From contig NZ_CP011975.1 of the NCBI RefSeq assembly GCF_001047675.1, forward strand, positions 1,900,073 through 1,964,072: a stretch of 64,000 nt of DNA, given 5' to 3'. A program made the position numbers and the translations under genes. Every line of letters begins with the position of its first letter. The first letter of the stretch is position 1. The stretch comes from Yersinia aleksiciae (GTDB taxonomy: Bacteria > Pseudomonadota > Gammaproteobacteria > Enterobacterales > Enterobacteriaceae). This document shows, in pieces, positions 10,871-20,129 of this stretch. The notes under the pieces were generated by a model, which saw only the letters and a program-made list of their open reading frames with translations, was not told the origin of the DNA and did no database searches.

Positions 10871-12145
10871 TACTGGGAACGCCAATTGTGCTCTGGCGAA
10901 AAAGTCCTCGTCGCCAAAATTGCCGGATTTTAAGGCCAGTGAAATTGGGACGTTGGGGTTGATTGATCTCACCCAAGGCACGCCGGGGGAGATGCTGGGA
11001 CCAATGTAGAAAGCGTCGATCGCCAGTGCCTGACACACCACGCCAGAGGTCTCACCCCCGGCGACAATAAAGCGTGAGAACCCCACCTGCTGTAGGCGCA
11101 CCGCCAGTAGAGCAAACAGCTGCTCAATACCCTGACTGGCGATCGCCATGCCATACTGCTGCTGAATCTGTTGCAAAACAGCGGGTTGGGCGGTGGCGTA
11201 GATCAATGGGGCAAGGGTCTCCGCACCATGAGATTGCACCCACTGGCTGAGTTGTTCGGCATAAGCCGCCCGCTGTTCCTCGCTCCCCATACACTGGGCA
11301 ATATCGATGGCTTTGGCGGGGGCTTTCTGCTGATAGAGCGCCACTTGTTGATTGGTCATGGTGGAGCAGGAGCCAGAGAGCACTACGACCCGCTGCCCTT
11401 GTGGTTTGCCCGCTGCGGTGGCGAAGGAGTGTTGCGGGGCGGTGCTAGCCCAGTGACGGGCCAGACCCAGCGCCAGCCCAGATCCGCCAGTGACCAGCTT
11501 CATCTTGTGTAGCGCATGGCCTTGGGTCAGCAGATGCTGCTCATTCAGGCAGTCCAGCACCCCATAACTGACGCCGTTGTCATACAGTTGTTGGAGTTGC
11601 TGGCAAACGGCCTCGGCTCCCTGATCCATCACGCTAGCAGCCACCAGCCCTGCACGACCACAGGCTTGCGCTTCGATCAGCCGCAGCAGATTGCTCTCTG
11701 TCATGGGCGTCACTGGGTGGTTTTTCATCCCCGATTCAGCCAACAACTGATCCATCACAAACAGGTAGCCCTGATAAACTGTGCGCCCATTGACGGGCAG
11801 CGCAGGGGAGATAACCGTGTGCAGTTCCCCAAGTGCCGCCAGCAATGCATCGATCACGGGGCCAATATTGCCTTGCGGGGTGCTGTCGAAGGTGGAGCAG
11901 TATTTGAAATAAAACTGAGTGCAGCCCTGTTGTTGTAGCCACTGCAAGGCGGCCAGCGATTGCGATACCGCTTGATCAACCGGACAAGAGCGCGTTTTCA
12001 GACTGACAACCAGCGCTTGAGCATTAACCTGTGGCGGGTTCTCAGGGATGCCATTGAATTGGATCGCCGCCATCCCATTATTGACCAGAAAACTGGCAAT
12101 ATCGGTCGCGCCAGTAAAGTCATCAGCAATGACACCTAATCTCAT
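10868..12145 (-). CDS. otnK: 3-oxo-tetronate kinase (DUF1537 family)
   Basis: DUF1537 kinase, expected to phosphorylate 3-oxo-tetronate at O4 with ATP. It has 425 residues. The N-terminal substrate domain begins LGVIADDFTGATDIASFL, the family signature with two aspartates. The C-terminal nucleotide domain shows VVLSGSCSTMTNQQVA and RFIVAGGETSGVVCQAL, ending near GNFGDEDFF. ATG 12145 was chosen over the in-frame ATG at 12157 because a run of seven G residues immediately upstream can serve as ribosome site and the protein then starts directly with the domain. First gene of the otnKCI operon, divergent from the regulator. Confidence 0.92.
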   Translation of the reverse strand: MRLGVIADDFTGATDIASFLVNNGMAAIQFNGIPENPPQVNAQALVVSLKTRSCPVDQAVSQSLAALQWLQQQGCTQFYFKYCSTFDSTPQGNIGPVIDALLAALGELHTVISPALPVNGRTVYQGYLFVMDQLLAESGMKNHPVTPMTESNLLRLIEAQACGRAGLVAASVMDQGAEAVCQQLQQLYDNGVSYGVLDCLNEQHLLTQGHALHKMKLVTGGSGLALGLARHWASTAPQHSFATAAGKPQGQRVVVLSGSCSTMTNQQVALYQQKAPAKAIDIAQCMGSEEQRAAYAEQLSQWVQSHGAETLAPLIYATAQPAVLQQIQQQYGMAIASQGIEQLFALLAVRLQQVGFSRFIVAGGETSGVVCQALAIDAFYIGPSISPGVPWVRSINPNVPISLALKSGNFGDEDFFARAQLAFPV

Positions 12146-12477
12146 AACCCCCCCCATGATGCTTGTTAATTTTAGTTGCCATTTGTTCTTATGTGTTAAA
12201 TGTAAGGGCTTTAACCCGCAGGTACGGTGACCAGCATCACAGTTATTAACATTTAAAGATAGCTTAAATTACGTGAAAATCTATTTTTAGGTGGAGAGAA
12301 TTACGTTAGTTGATTGTTTTATCGAATGTTATTTTGGTTTCCTTCAGCAAGGGAAAAAATGTTAACTCTGTCAGAAACCTCCTAACCCTGTGATGTTGCG
12401 AAAAAATTCACCACTTATTTGTGAAAATTGACGTAAAATCACATTATTTACCACTCTGAGCAAACCAAGAGGTCATC
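12146..12477. promoter_or_regulatory. Divergent control region between otnK and the DeoR-type regulator
   Basis: This 332-bp AT-rich gap must hold the otnK promoter (minus) and the regulator promoter (plus). TTAACAT occurs at 12246-12252 and, inverted, at 12359-12365. The same heptamer recurs in the gap before the MFS gene, making it a candidate operator half-site. No gene was found here. Confidence 0.55.
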
Positions 12478-13251
12478 GTGATCCCTGTTGAACGGCATCA
12501 ACAAATACTGGCACTGGTGGCCGAACGTGGCGCAATCAGCATTGCCGAACTGACCGAGCGCCTGCATGTCTCCCATATGACCATCCGCCGTGACGTACAA
12601 AAACTGGAGCAGCAAGGGATGGTGCTCTCGGTTTCCGGTGGGATTCAGCTACCGGAAAAATTGGTGTTTGAACCTTCTCATCAGGATAAAGAGGGGATGT
12701 ACAGCCGCCAGAAGGCCGCGATTGGTGCATTGGCCTCCCAGCAGATACCGGATAACAGCTGTATTTATCTGGATGCGGGGACCACGACATTGGCCTTAGC
12801 GCGGCATCTGGCTGAGCGGCAAGATCTGCTGGTGGTCACCAATGATTTTGTGATTGCCAACTACCTGATGGAATTCAGCCAGTGTGAGCTGATTCATACC
12901 GGTGGGCGGGTGTGCCGTGAAAACCGCTCCTGCGTGGGTGAGGCGGCGGCCCAAGCGCTGCGGCATCTGTCGATAGATATCGCTTTTATCTCGGCCTCCT
13001 CGTGGAGTATGCGCGGCCTTTCAACGCCCAGCGAAGATAAAGTCGCGGTAAAAAAAGCCATTGTTGAAGCCAGCCGTAAGCGGGTTTTGCTGTGCGATAC
13101 CTCGAAATACGGCAAGATAGCCACCTATCTGGCGCTGCCGATGACCGTCTTCGACACCATCATTACTGATGAGGGCATACCACTCACCGCCTTGGAAACC
13201 CTTGAGCATACGGGCATCCATCTGCTGATCGCCAAAACCCCCACCCCTTGA
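12478..13251 (+). CDS. DeoR-family transcriptional regulator of the tetronate cluster
   Basis: Repressor-type regulator of 257 residues. The N-terminal DeoR helix-turn-helix (about residues 6-60) reads RHQQILALVAERGAISIAEL followed by LHVSHMTIRRDVQKLEQQG. The C-terminal sugar-sensor domain has YLDAGTTTLALA, VTNDFVIANYL and the late SKYGKIA block. The start is GTG at 12478, preceded by AAGAGG. It resembles YgbI of the E. coli ygbIJKLMN cluster. Divergent from otnKCI and upstream of the permease and denD, so it most likely controls both transcripts with a tetronate-derived phosphate as inducer (inference). Confidence 0.88.
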   Translation: MIPVERHQQILALVAERGAISIAELTERLHVSHMTIRRDVQKLEQQGMVLSVSGGIQLPEKLVFEPSHQDKEGMYSRQKAAIGALASQQIPDNSCIYLDAGTTTLALARHLAERQDLLVVTNDFVIANYLMEFSQCELIHTGGRVCRENRSCVGEAAAQALRHLSIDIAFISASSWSMRGLSTPSEDKVAVKKAIVEASRKRVLLCDTSKYGKIATYLALPMTVFDTIITDEGIPLTALETLEHTGIHLLIAKTPTP

Positions 13252-13614
13252 TTCTTTCATGCATCATCGGCCAATGCAGTGGCATTTTCTATTGCATTGG
13301 TCTTGTTATTCACCGCCTTTATGGGTGCCTGCGGCGGCTTATGGCAGATATCTCCTCAGTAATGTTGCTTTTCGTGAACACCTCGAAGTTTAAATAACAC
13401 TAACAATCAGTATCTTAACGGATGTTAAGTTATCGACTGTTAATATTTGTGAGTCAACTCGCATTTAGTTGTTATCCAATCCCTTAGATTTAACTTTATC
13501 AAACATTAAATAACTAAATTTAACATTTTGTTTTTATCCAACGCCTGCAGCCATAGCCCAAAGGATTATCGCTGAACCTTGTTCCCTACAAATAATTAAA
13601 AATGAGGCTCTATC
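13252..13614. promoter_or_regulatory. Promoter region of the MFS-denD unit with an operator-like palindrome
   Basis: This 363-bp AT-rich gap has no gene. CTTAAC (13414-13419), four bases, then GTTAAG (13424-13429) form a perfect inverted repeat, and a further TTAACAT lies near 13520. Similar heptamers occur upstream of otnK, which suggests one regulator acting on both promoters. Confidence 0.5.
13269..13302 (+). terminator. Hairpin after the DeoR-type regulator gene
   Basis: CCAATGCA (13271-13278) pairs with TGCATTGG (13293-13300), extended by two further pairs. TTGTTATT follows. It could end the regulator transcript and separate it from the downstream permease unit. Confidence 0.6.
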
Positions 13615-14925
13615 ATGTCTGAAACATCCACTGAACCAACAGTGATACCGACGGTGCTACCGGCAGAGAATCATGCCTACCGTAAGGCGGCATGGCACAT
13701 TTTACCCTTACTGATGCTCTGTTATGTCGTCGCTTATCTGGACCGAGTTAACGTCGGTTTTGCCAAACTGCAAATGGCCGATGACTTACAGTTCTCCGAG
13801 GCGGTATATGGCTTTGGGGCGGGCATCTTCTTTATCGCTTACTTCTTTCTGGAGATACCCAGCAACCTGATGCTGCATCGGGTCGGCGCGCGGCTGTGGA
13901 TCGCGCGCATCATGATCACCTGGGGCATCATCTCGGCGGGGATGGCTTTCGTCACCACGCCAATGTCATTTTACGTGATGCGCTGCTTACTGGGGATTGC
14001 CGAGGCGGGCTTTTACCCAGGGGTGATTCTTTATATCTCATATTGGTTCCCGACCAACCGTCGTGGCCGCATGTATGCCCTATTCGCCACCGCAGTGCCA
14101 TTATCTGGCGTGATAGGTGCGCCGTTATCCGGCTGGATCATGGATGCCTTTAATGGCTTCCACGGCTTTGCGGGCTGGCAATGGATGTTCATTCTGGAAG
14201 GCATTCCCTCGGTATTAATCGGTATTTTGGTGATTTTTAAGCTGACAGATCGCATCGGCCATGCCAAATGGTTAACCGCCGAAGAGAAAAAAATCTTACA
14301 GACCAATATTGATAACGACACCCAACATCACGTCCACAGCAGCTTGAAAGAGATCTTCCTGCAACCCCGCGTGTGGCTGTTAACCCTGATCTATTTCTGC
14401 CTGATCGCCGGTTTTTACACCATTGGCTTCTGGTTGCCGACCTTGATTAAAGACAGCGGTGTCACCAGCATCTTGAGTATCGGCCTGCTGAGTGCCATTC
14501 CTTATGCTGCCGCGGCGCTGACCATGATTGTGGTATCGCGCAGTGCTGACCGCTTGCGGGAGCGGCGCTGGCATTTAGCCCTCACCGCCACCTTGGGGGG
14601 GATTGGGATGATTATCTCCGCCAGCTTCAGCGACAATATCGTCATCGCCATGATTGGTCTAACCATGGGGGCGATGGGCGCATTAAGTACGTTGCCACTG
14701 TTCTGGAGCCTACCGACCGCCTTCCTCGGTGGCACCGCCGCTGCTGCCGGTATCGCGCTGATTAACTCTTGGGGCAACCTGGCGGGCTTTGTCGCACCTT
14801 ACATGATGGGCTACCTGAAAGATCTCACCCAAAGCACCACCACCGGGATGTTGATTATCTCCACCATGCTCTTTATTGGCGCAGCACTGGTCTTCCTGGT
14901 GCCGGCCAAGACAGTAAACCGCTAA
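13615..14925 (+). CDS. MFS permease, anion:cation symporter type (probable tetronate importer)
   Basis: Twelve-helix major facilitator of 436 residues. The first helix ends in CYVVAYLDRVNVGFAKLQM, the hallmark of the ACS family (hexuronate, glucarate and tartrate transporters). A loop containing WFPTNRRGRMYALF and a basic central loop before helix 7 (about residues 205-245) also fit. The gene has its own promoter gap and is followed 25 bp later by denD. By context it should import D-erythronate or a related C4 sugar acid; the substrate is inferred, not visible. In the E. coli yg-b cluster the equivalent position is held by a GntP-type permease instead. Confidence 0.85.
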   Translation: MSETSTEPTVIPTVLPAENHAYRKAAWHILPLLMLCYVVAYLDRVNVGFAKLQMADDLQFSEAVYGFGAGIFFIAYFFLEIPSNLMLHRVGARLWIARIMITWGIISAGMAFVTTPMSFYVMRCLLGIAEAGFYPGVILYISYWFPTNRRGRMYALFATAVPLSGVIGAPLSGWIMDAFNGFHGFAGWQWMFILEGIPSVLIGILVIFKLTDRIGHAKWLTAEEKKILQTNIDNDTQHHVHSSLKEIFLQPRVWLLTLIYFCLIAGFYTIGFWLPTLIKDSGVTSILSIGLLSAIPYAAAALTMIVVSRSADRLRERRWHLALTATLGGIGMIISASFSDNIVIAMIGLTMGAMGALSTLPLFWSLPTAFLGGTAAAAGIALINSWGNLAGFVAPYMMGYLKDLTQSTTTGMLIISTMLFIGAALVFLVPAKTVNR

Positions 14926-14950
14926 CGGCACAGATAAAAAGGATGAAACA

Positions 14951-15916
14951 ATGAACATAATGGTCACGGGAGCCGCAGGTTTTCTGGGTCGCCGCTTGAT
15001 TGAGCGCTTACTGACGCTAGATTATCTGGCGGACAGCCAAGGCAATCAGCGCAGTATCAATAAAATTATCGCCTGTGATGTGGTACCGCTGAGTGGTATC
15101 GCGGATGAGCGAGTGCAGGTCGTTTGTGGTGATATTTCAGATGCCAAATGGCTAGCCACCGTTTTAGATCGACAGATCGACACGGTTTTTCATCTGGCGG
15201 CGATTGTCTCCAGTCAGGCTGAGGAAGATTTTGATTTGGGTATGCGGGTTAACTTCGACGCGACCCGCAATTTATTTGAGCAAGCGCGTCAGCTAGGCCA
15301 CTGTCCGAAAGTCATTATTACCAGTTCGGTGGCAGTCTTTGGCGGTGATTTACCGACGGTAGTACCTGATAAACAGGTGTGGTCGCCGCAAAGCTCATAT
15401 GGCACGCAAAAAGCCTTAAACGACTTATTGCTGGCCGATTATAGCCGCCGGGGGTTTATTGATGGCCGCAGTCTGCGGATGCCAACTATTGTGGTTCGCC
15501 CCGGTAAACCGAACCGCGCCGCCTCCAGTTTTGCCAGCGGTATTATCCGCGAGCCGCTGCAAGGCATCGACGTGATTTGCCCAGTTAGCCTGCAAACACC
15601 GCTGTGGTTGCTCTCGCCAAAAATGGCGATTAATAACTTGATCCTCGGTCATCAACTGAGTGCCAGCCAGCTGAAATCTGGGCGAGTGATTAACCTGCCG
15701 GGGTTATCCATCAAGGTGCAGCAGATGATTGATGCCTTGCGGCGTATCGCGGGGGATGCAGTGGCGGATCGTATTAAAGTGCAGCAAGACCCTTCGATCG
15801 AGAAAATCGTCAACTCTTGGCCGGGGGATTTCGAGGCGCACTACGCCAAGGCGCTTGGCTTCATTAGCGATAAGGATTTTGACAGCATCATTAATGACTT
15901 TATTCTTGGCGAATGA
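14951..15916 (+). CDS. denD: D-erythronate dehydrogenase
   Basis: Extended short-chain dehydrogenase of 321 residues. The Rossmann motif GAAGFLGRR is at residues 7-15, and the catalytic Ser (ITSSVAVFG, about 125) and YxxxK pair (Y150, K154 in SSYGTQKAL) are in place. An NAD-binding acidic residue occurs at ACDVV after beta-2. In the published DUF1537 work, DenD oxidises D-erythronate to 2-oxo-tetronate, which OtnI, OtnK and OtnC process. All four are present here, so the pathway is complete. The gene follows the permease closely with GGATG upstream of the start and is convergent with mdfA. Confidence 0.85.
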   Translation: MNIMVTGAAGFLGRRLIERLLTLDYLADSQGNQRSINKIIACDVVPLSGIADERVQVVCGDISDAKWLATVLDRQIDTVFHLAAIVSSQAEEDFDLGMRVNFDATRNLFEQARQLGHCPKVIITSSVAVFGGDLPTVVPDKQVWSPQSSYGTQKALNDLLLADYSRRGFIDGRSLRMPTIVVRPGKPNRAASSFASGIIREPLQGIDVICPVSLQTPLWLLSPKMAINNLILGHQLSASQLKSGRVINLPGLSIKVQQMIDALRRIAGDAVADRIKVQQDPSIEKIVNSWPGDFEAHYAKALGFISDKDFDSIINDFILGE

Positions 15917-15955
15917 CTGGATCGAGTCGTGCAATTGGCCGGGAACAGGCAATAA

Positions 15956-16013
15956 AACGCGGTGACTCCCCTCGGGATATCTTGGTATTCCGAGGGGAAC
16001 TCACACCGCTTTA
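15956..16013. terminator. Bidirectional hairpin between denD and mdfA
   Basis: CCCCTCGG (15968-15975) pairs with CCGAGGGG (15990-15997). Outer arms GCGGTGA and TCACACCGC extend the stem, with an A-run on the left and TTTATT on the right. The position between convergent genes fits a shared terminator. Confidence 0.75.
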
Positions 16014-17240
16014 TTCTGCCGCGAGTGTCTCTGGCTGGCGGCGAATAAATATCATCACCAAGCCCAGCCACAGCAAGCCGCTGATCAAATTGAATAAATT
16101 GAAGATACCACTATTGCCCCACAGGTAAGCCAACTTGGCAAACTCAATGCCGAAGGTGAAGACCATCATACTGATCATCCCCATCGCCGCAGAGACCGTC
16201 CCTTTGCTGATATCACTGGCAAACAGTGTCAGCCGCACCAAACCGGCATTCGCCAGCCCAATACCAAAGGCATACAGGCTCAACCCTGCCGTCATCCAGA
16301 GATAAGCATGGGATGAGTAGAGTGTGGAACCGGCTGCAATCAGCAGGCCGATAATCATTGGGCCTGCGCCATAGCGGATCAACCGTGGAATGGAGGTTTT
16401 GCCGCTCAATCGCGCCAGTGTCAGGTTACCCACAATCAGCGCGCCAAAAATCGGTACCTGTAGCACCCCGTACCCGACAGTGGATAGCCGCTCGCCGCTG
16501 ATCAAAATAACCGGCGATTGAGCAATCCACGCCAGCAATGGCAGACTGGCAAAGCCCAAGGCCAGCGAACCGCACAGGAAACGGCGGTTGGCGAGCACTT
16601 GCTTATAGTCGCTCCACATCGCCGCCACTGACAATTTCTCGCCTTTCAGCGACGCGGTTTCTGGCATGGCACGCCACAAGCCAACAAAGGAAATTGCGCC
16701 CAGTACCGCGAACAGTACAAACATCCACTGCCATGGCGCGACGTGAATCAGCGCCGCACCGGCCAATGGGCCAAGCAGCGGGGCTATCAAGGCCACATTG
16801 GCCATCAGCGCAGTGATTTTGATACACACCGCTTCCTCGAATGACTCCTGAATCGTGGCGTAACCGACTGCGCCAATAAAGCACAAACCGATCCCTTGCA
16901 GGAAGCGCATGGCGATAAATTGCTCAATGTTATTGACCAGCAAAATAGCAAGACAGGTCACCACAAAGAACGCCACGCCGACCAACATCACCGGACGACG
17001 CCCACGGCGGTCTGACAGTGGCCCCAACAGCCATTGCAGGAACATCCCACCCGCCAAATAAGCGGTCATGGATGTTGGAACCCACTCAACGCTGGCATTA
17101 AAATCGGCCACGACTGCCAACATTCCGGGCTGAATCATATCGTTGGCGATATAAGCGGCAAATTCGAATAATACCAGGCACAGCGGAAATAAAAGCGCCC
17201 GTCGACCTAAACGCGTCGCGGGTGAAAATGAAGTTTGCAT
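16011..17240 (-). CDS. mdfA: MdfA multidrug/proton antiporter
   Basis: Inner-membrane MFS drug exporter (DHA1) of 409 residues, against 410 in E. coli. The first helix contains the functional acidic residues ([17 protein letters not shown], equivalent to E26 and D34). Other conserved blocks are [34 protein letters not shown] (MFS motif A) and [20 protein letters not shown]. It exports cationic and neutral drugs in exchange for protons. It stands alone between denD (convergent) and a repeat array. Confidence 0.95.
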   Translation of the reverse strand: MQTSFSPATRLGRRALLFPLCLVLFEFAAYIANDMIQPGMLAVVADFNASVEWVPTSMTAYLAGGMFLQWLLGPLSDRRGRRPVMLVGVAFFVVTCLAILLVNNIEQFIAMRFLQGIGLCFIGAVGYATIQESFEEAVCIKITALMANVALIAPLLGPLAGAALIHVAPWQWMFVLFAVLGAISFVGLWRAMPETASLKGEKLSVAAMWSDYKQVLANRRFLCGSLALGFASLPLLAWIAQSPVILISGERLSTVGYGVLQVPIFGALIVGNLTLARLSGKTSIPRLIRYGAGPMIIGLLIAAGSTLYSSHAYLWMTAGLSLYAFGIGLANAGLVRLTLFASDISKGTVSAAMGMISMMVFTFGIEFAKLAYLWGNSGIFNLFNLISGLLWLGLVMIFIRRQPETLAAE

Positions 17241-17377
17241 AGATTAAGCTATTAATTATAAACGTAAAAAATGGGAAGCACTCAGGCAGGATGCCAGTCA
17301 GAGCGCGTCAGGTCGGCTATTTTGCCGTCAATATAACGTTATGGCAACAATTACCACAATAGATGGGAGTGATGGAT

Positions 17378-19021
17378 CGGATCTGGTTTCGGTTGATAGG
17401 TGTTTATGTTATCTGTTCGATTATTGGATCAGGTTTCGGTTGATATTCGTTCAGTGATCACCTTACCCTCGTGGCCTCAACCGAGTCGGGCCGCAGGGCG
17501 GCGGCCCAACACCCGCGCCTTGCGCGAAATATTGCCCTGCGGGTCAACCTCCCGCGTCTTTCGGGCTGACGAGCCAGCGCGATTCGCAATCCATTGCTCA
17601 AGCGCGCTTTTCGCGGGCGTCCTGCCCGCTCACTCTACCCTCTCTCCTTGTCGGCAATATTCCTGATTGCGCTCAACGTCAAAGGCCAATTCAAAACCCT
17701 GTTTTTAGGTTTTGAAGTTAAAAGCACATTTGAGCTGCCGAGTGAAGAGTGAAGGTAGGAATGGATCAGGTTTCGGTTGATATTCGTTTAGTGACCACCT
17801 ATCCCTCGCGGCCTCAACCGAGTCGGGCCGCAGGGCGGCGGCCCAACACCCGCGCCTTGCGCGAAATATTGCCCTGCGGGTCAACCTCCCGCGTCTTTCG
17901 GGCTGACGAGCCAGCGCGATTCGCAATCCATTGCTCAAGCGCGCTTTTCGCGGGCGTCCTGCCCGCTCACTCTACCCTCTATCCTTGTCGGCAATATTCC
18001 TGATTGCGCCTGACGTCAAAAGCCAATTCAAAACCCTGTTTTTAGGTTTTGAAGTTAAAAGCACATTTGAGCTGCCGAGTGAAGAGTGAAGGTAGGAATG
18101 GATCTGGTTTCGGTTGATATTCGTTCAGTGACCACCTATCCCTCGCGGCCTCAACCGAGTCGGGCCGCAGGGCGGCGGCCCAACACCCGCGCCTTGCGCG
18201 AAATATTGCCCTGCGGGTCAACCTCCCACGTCTTTCGGGCTGACGAGCCAGCGCGATTCGCAATCCATTGCTCAAGCGCGCTTTTCGCGGGCGTCCTGCC
18301 CGCTCACTCTACCCTCTATCCTTGTCGGCAATATTCCTGATTGCGCTCAACGTCAAAAGCCAATTCAAAATCCTGTTTTTAGGTTTTGAAGTTAAAAGCA
18401 CATTTGAGCTGCCGAGTGAAGAGTGAAGGTAGGAATGGATCAGGTTTCGGTTGATATTTGTTCAGTGATCACCTTACCCTCGTGGCCTCAACCGAGTCGG
18501 GCCGCAGGGCGGCGGCCCAACACCCGCGCCTTGCGCGAAATATTGCCCTGCGGGTCAACCTCCCACGTCTTTCGGGCTGACGAGCCAGCGCGATTCGCAA
18601 TCCATTGCTCAAGCGCGCTTTTCGCGGGCGTCCTGCCCGCTCACTCTACCCTCTATCCTTGTCGGCAATATTCCTGATTGCGCTCAACGTCAAAAGCCAA
18701 TTCAAAATCCTGTTTTTAGGTTTTGAAGTTAAAAGCACATTTGAGCTGCCGAGTGAAGAGTGTCGCAAGGGCAACCCGCCATGGACGGCGGGTTGAGGTG
18801 TGCTTGAGCAATGGATTGCGAATCACACCGTCCCGCCAGCGATATGATGAGCCGAGGGTACCCACGAAGTGGGCAAGCGATACGTGCGCTAGCGCAGGGG
18901 TTCCAAGGGGGTTACGCGCTTGTAACCCCCTTGGCGGTTGAGGCGTTAGAGGCCAAATAAACGCCGATCTCATGTCAACCGAACCGATCACCGAGTCGAC
19001 TACCAACCGAAACCAGATCCG
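17378..19021. repeat. Array of four 337-bp direct repeats plus a divergent inverted copy
   Basis: Units begin at 17426, 17763, 18100 and 18437, spaced exactly 337 bp, and differ by only a few bases each. Units 1 and 4 share one 5' variant and units 2 and 3 another. After 18761 the sequence changes to an inverted, diverged relative that shares the ends but has a different middle. The whole block is bounded by an 18-bp perfect inverted repeat, CGGATCTGGTTTCGGTTG at 17378-17395 and its complement at 19004-19021. Open reading frames inside repeat with the unit and lack ribosome sites, so I call none. No transposase is present. It occupies the mdfA-wecH gap. Confidence 0.95.
18903..18934. repeat. 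13-bp perfect palindrome inside the right end of the array
   Basis: CCAAGGGGGTTAC (18903-18915), loop GCGCTT, then GTAACCCCCTTGG (18922-18934). It lies in the diverged inverted unit, has no U-run, and would fold as a strong hairpin in RNA or cruciform DNA. Confidence 0.9.
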
Positions 19022-19136
19022 TTCCACTACAGAGGCAAACCCTAATCCCCCTGATCCCTGTGTATATCCCCAAACTTACGTTATTATTCGTGAAGTAACT
19101 GTTTTCAGACTCATATTAAGGCGATCGAGAGTATGC

Positions 19137-20129
19137 ATGACCAATAAGATTGGCTGGATTGATAATCTGCGGGCGGTGGCCTGCATTATGGTGGTCATGA
19201 TCCACGCCACCACCTATTACGTGACCAGTGGTGCGCAGGTGGGGGAAGTGAACTGGGATATTGCCAATCTGCTAAATTCAGCCTCCCGTGCCTGTGTACC
19301 GCTGTTCTTTATGATCTCCGGTTACCTGTTTTTTGGTGAAAAAAGCGCCAAACAGAAGCACTTTACCCGCATCGGATTGTGTCTGCTGTTCTATAGCCTG
19401 ATTGCGCTGATCTATATCTCGACACTCACCCCCATCGATGGCTGGGCCTCACTGAAGAATATCCTGCAAAAACCGGTGTTTTATCACCTCTGGTTTTTCT
19501 ACGCCATTATCGTGGTTTACCTGGTTTCACCGCTGATAAACGTCAAACCGGTGTCGGGCCGCTACCTAGCGGTGATCATCCTGCTGCTGGCGGTACTCGC
19601 CAATCCACAGGCCAGCAAATTCTCGATTGGCGGCTTCCATTTACTGCCGATCAACCTCTATATCTATGGCGATACTTTCTATTATTTGCTGTACGCGCTG
19701 TTGGGACGGGCGATTGGGATGCTGGAAACGCAGGGGCGAATCATCAGTTGGAGCGCAGCTGCACTGTTTATCCTGAGCGTGATATTTATTGCCATCTCAA
19801 CGGAAAAGCAGACGCGGATTAATGGCAGCTTTGCCGATACTTTCTATATGTATTGCGGCCCATTGGTCTTTGTGGCGGCAGTATCGATGCTGGTGTGGTT
19901 TAAAAACTGCCTCAACCAGCAAATTGCCTGGCTAAGTTGGTTGGCGGGCCATTCATTGGCGATTTATGGTTTCCACGCGCTAATTATCCATTTTATCCGC
20001 ACCCATCATTACGATTTCACCGCTTATCCGGTGCTGGATATTTTCTATGTCTTTGCGCTGGCCCTCGCATTGAGCACCTTGCTATCGATGGGGTTACAGC
20101 GCATTGATCGGCGGCGTTTGGTCAGTTAA
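19137..20129 (+). CDS. wecH: WecH-type O-acetyltransferase (acyltransferase 3 family)
   Basis: Polytopic inner-membrane acetyltransferase. In E. coli, WecH (YiaH) O-acetylates enterobacterial common antigen. It has 330 residues against 331, with matching blocks IDNLRAVACIMVVMIHATTY, PLFFMISGYLFFGEKSA, KPVFYHLWFFYAIIVVYLV and the C-terminal QRIDRRRLVS. About ten hydrophobic segments are visible. ATG 19137 (GAGAG upstream) was chosen; earlier in-frame ATGs at 18972 onward fall in the repeat array and lack family similarity. Convergent with the glxA-like gene, with 3' ends overlapping by 8 bp. Confidence 0.9.
   Translation: MTNKIGWIDNLRAVACIMVVMIHATTYYVTSGAQVGEVNWDIANLLNSASRACVPLFFMISGYLFFGEKSAKQKHFTRIGLCLLFYSLIALIYISTLTPIDGWASLKNILQKPVFYHLWFFYAIIVVYLVSPLINVKPVSGRYLAVIILLLAVLANPQASKFSIGGFHLLPINLYIYGDTFYYLLYALLGRAIGMLETQGRIISWSAAALFILSVIFIAISTEKQTRINGSFADTFYMYCGPLVFVAAVSMLVWFKNCLNQQIAWLSWLAGHSLAIYGFHALIIHFIRTHHYDFTAYPVLDIFYVFALALALSTLLSMGLQRIDRRRLVS

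Noticed and set aside
17400-18677. Four 84-88-codon reading frames, one per 337-bp unit, and matching minus-strand frames of 77 codons
   Set aside because: They exist because the unit repeats with few changes, have no ribosome sites and resemble no protein family I know. The DNA repeat is the real feature.
17378-19021. Insertion sequence or CRISPR array
   Set aside because: No transposase gene, and the 337-bp units are contiguous without short repeats and unique spacers.
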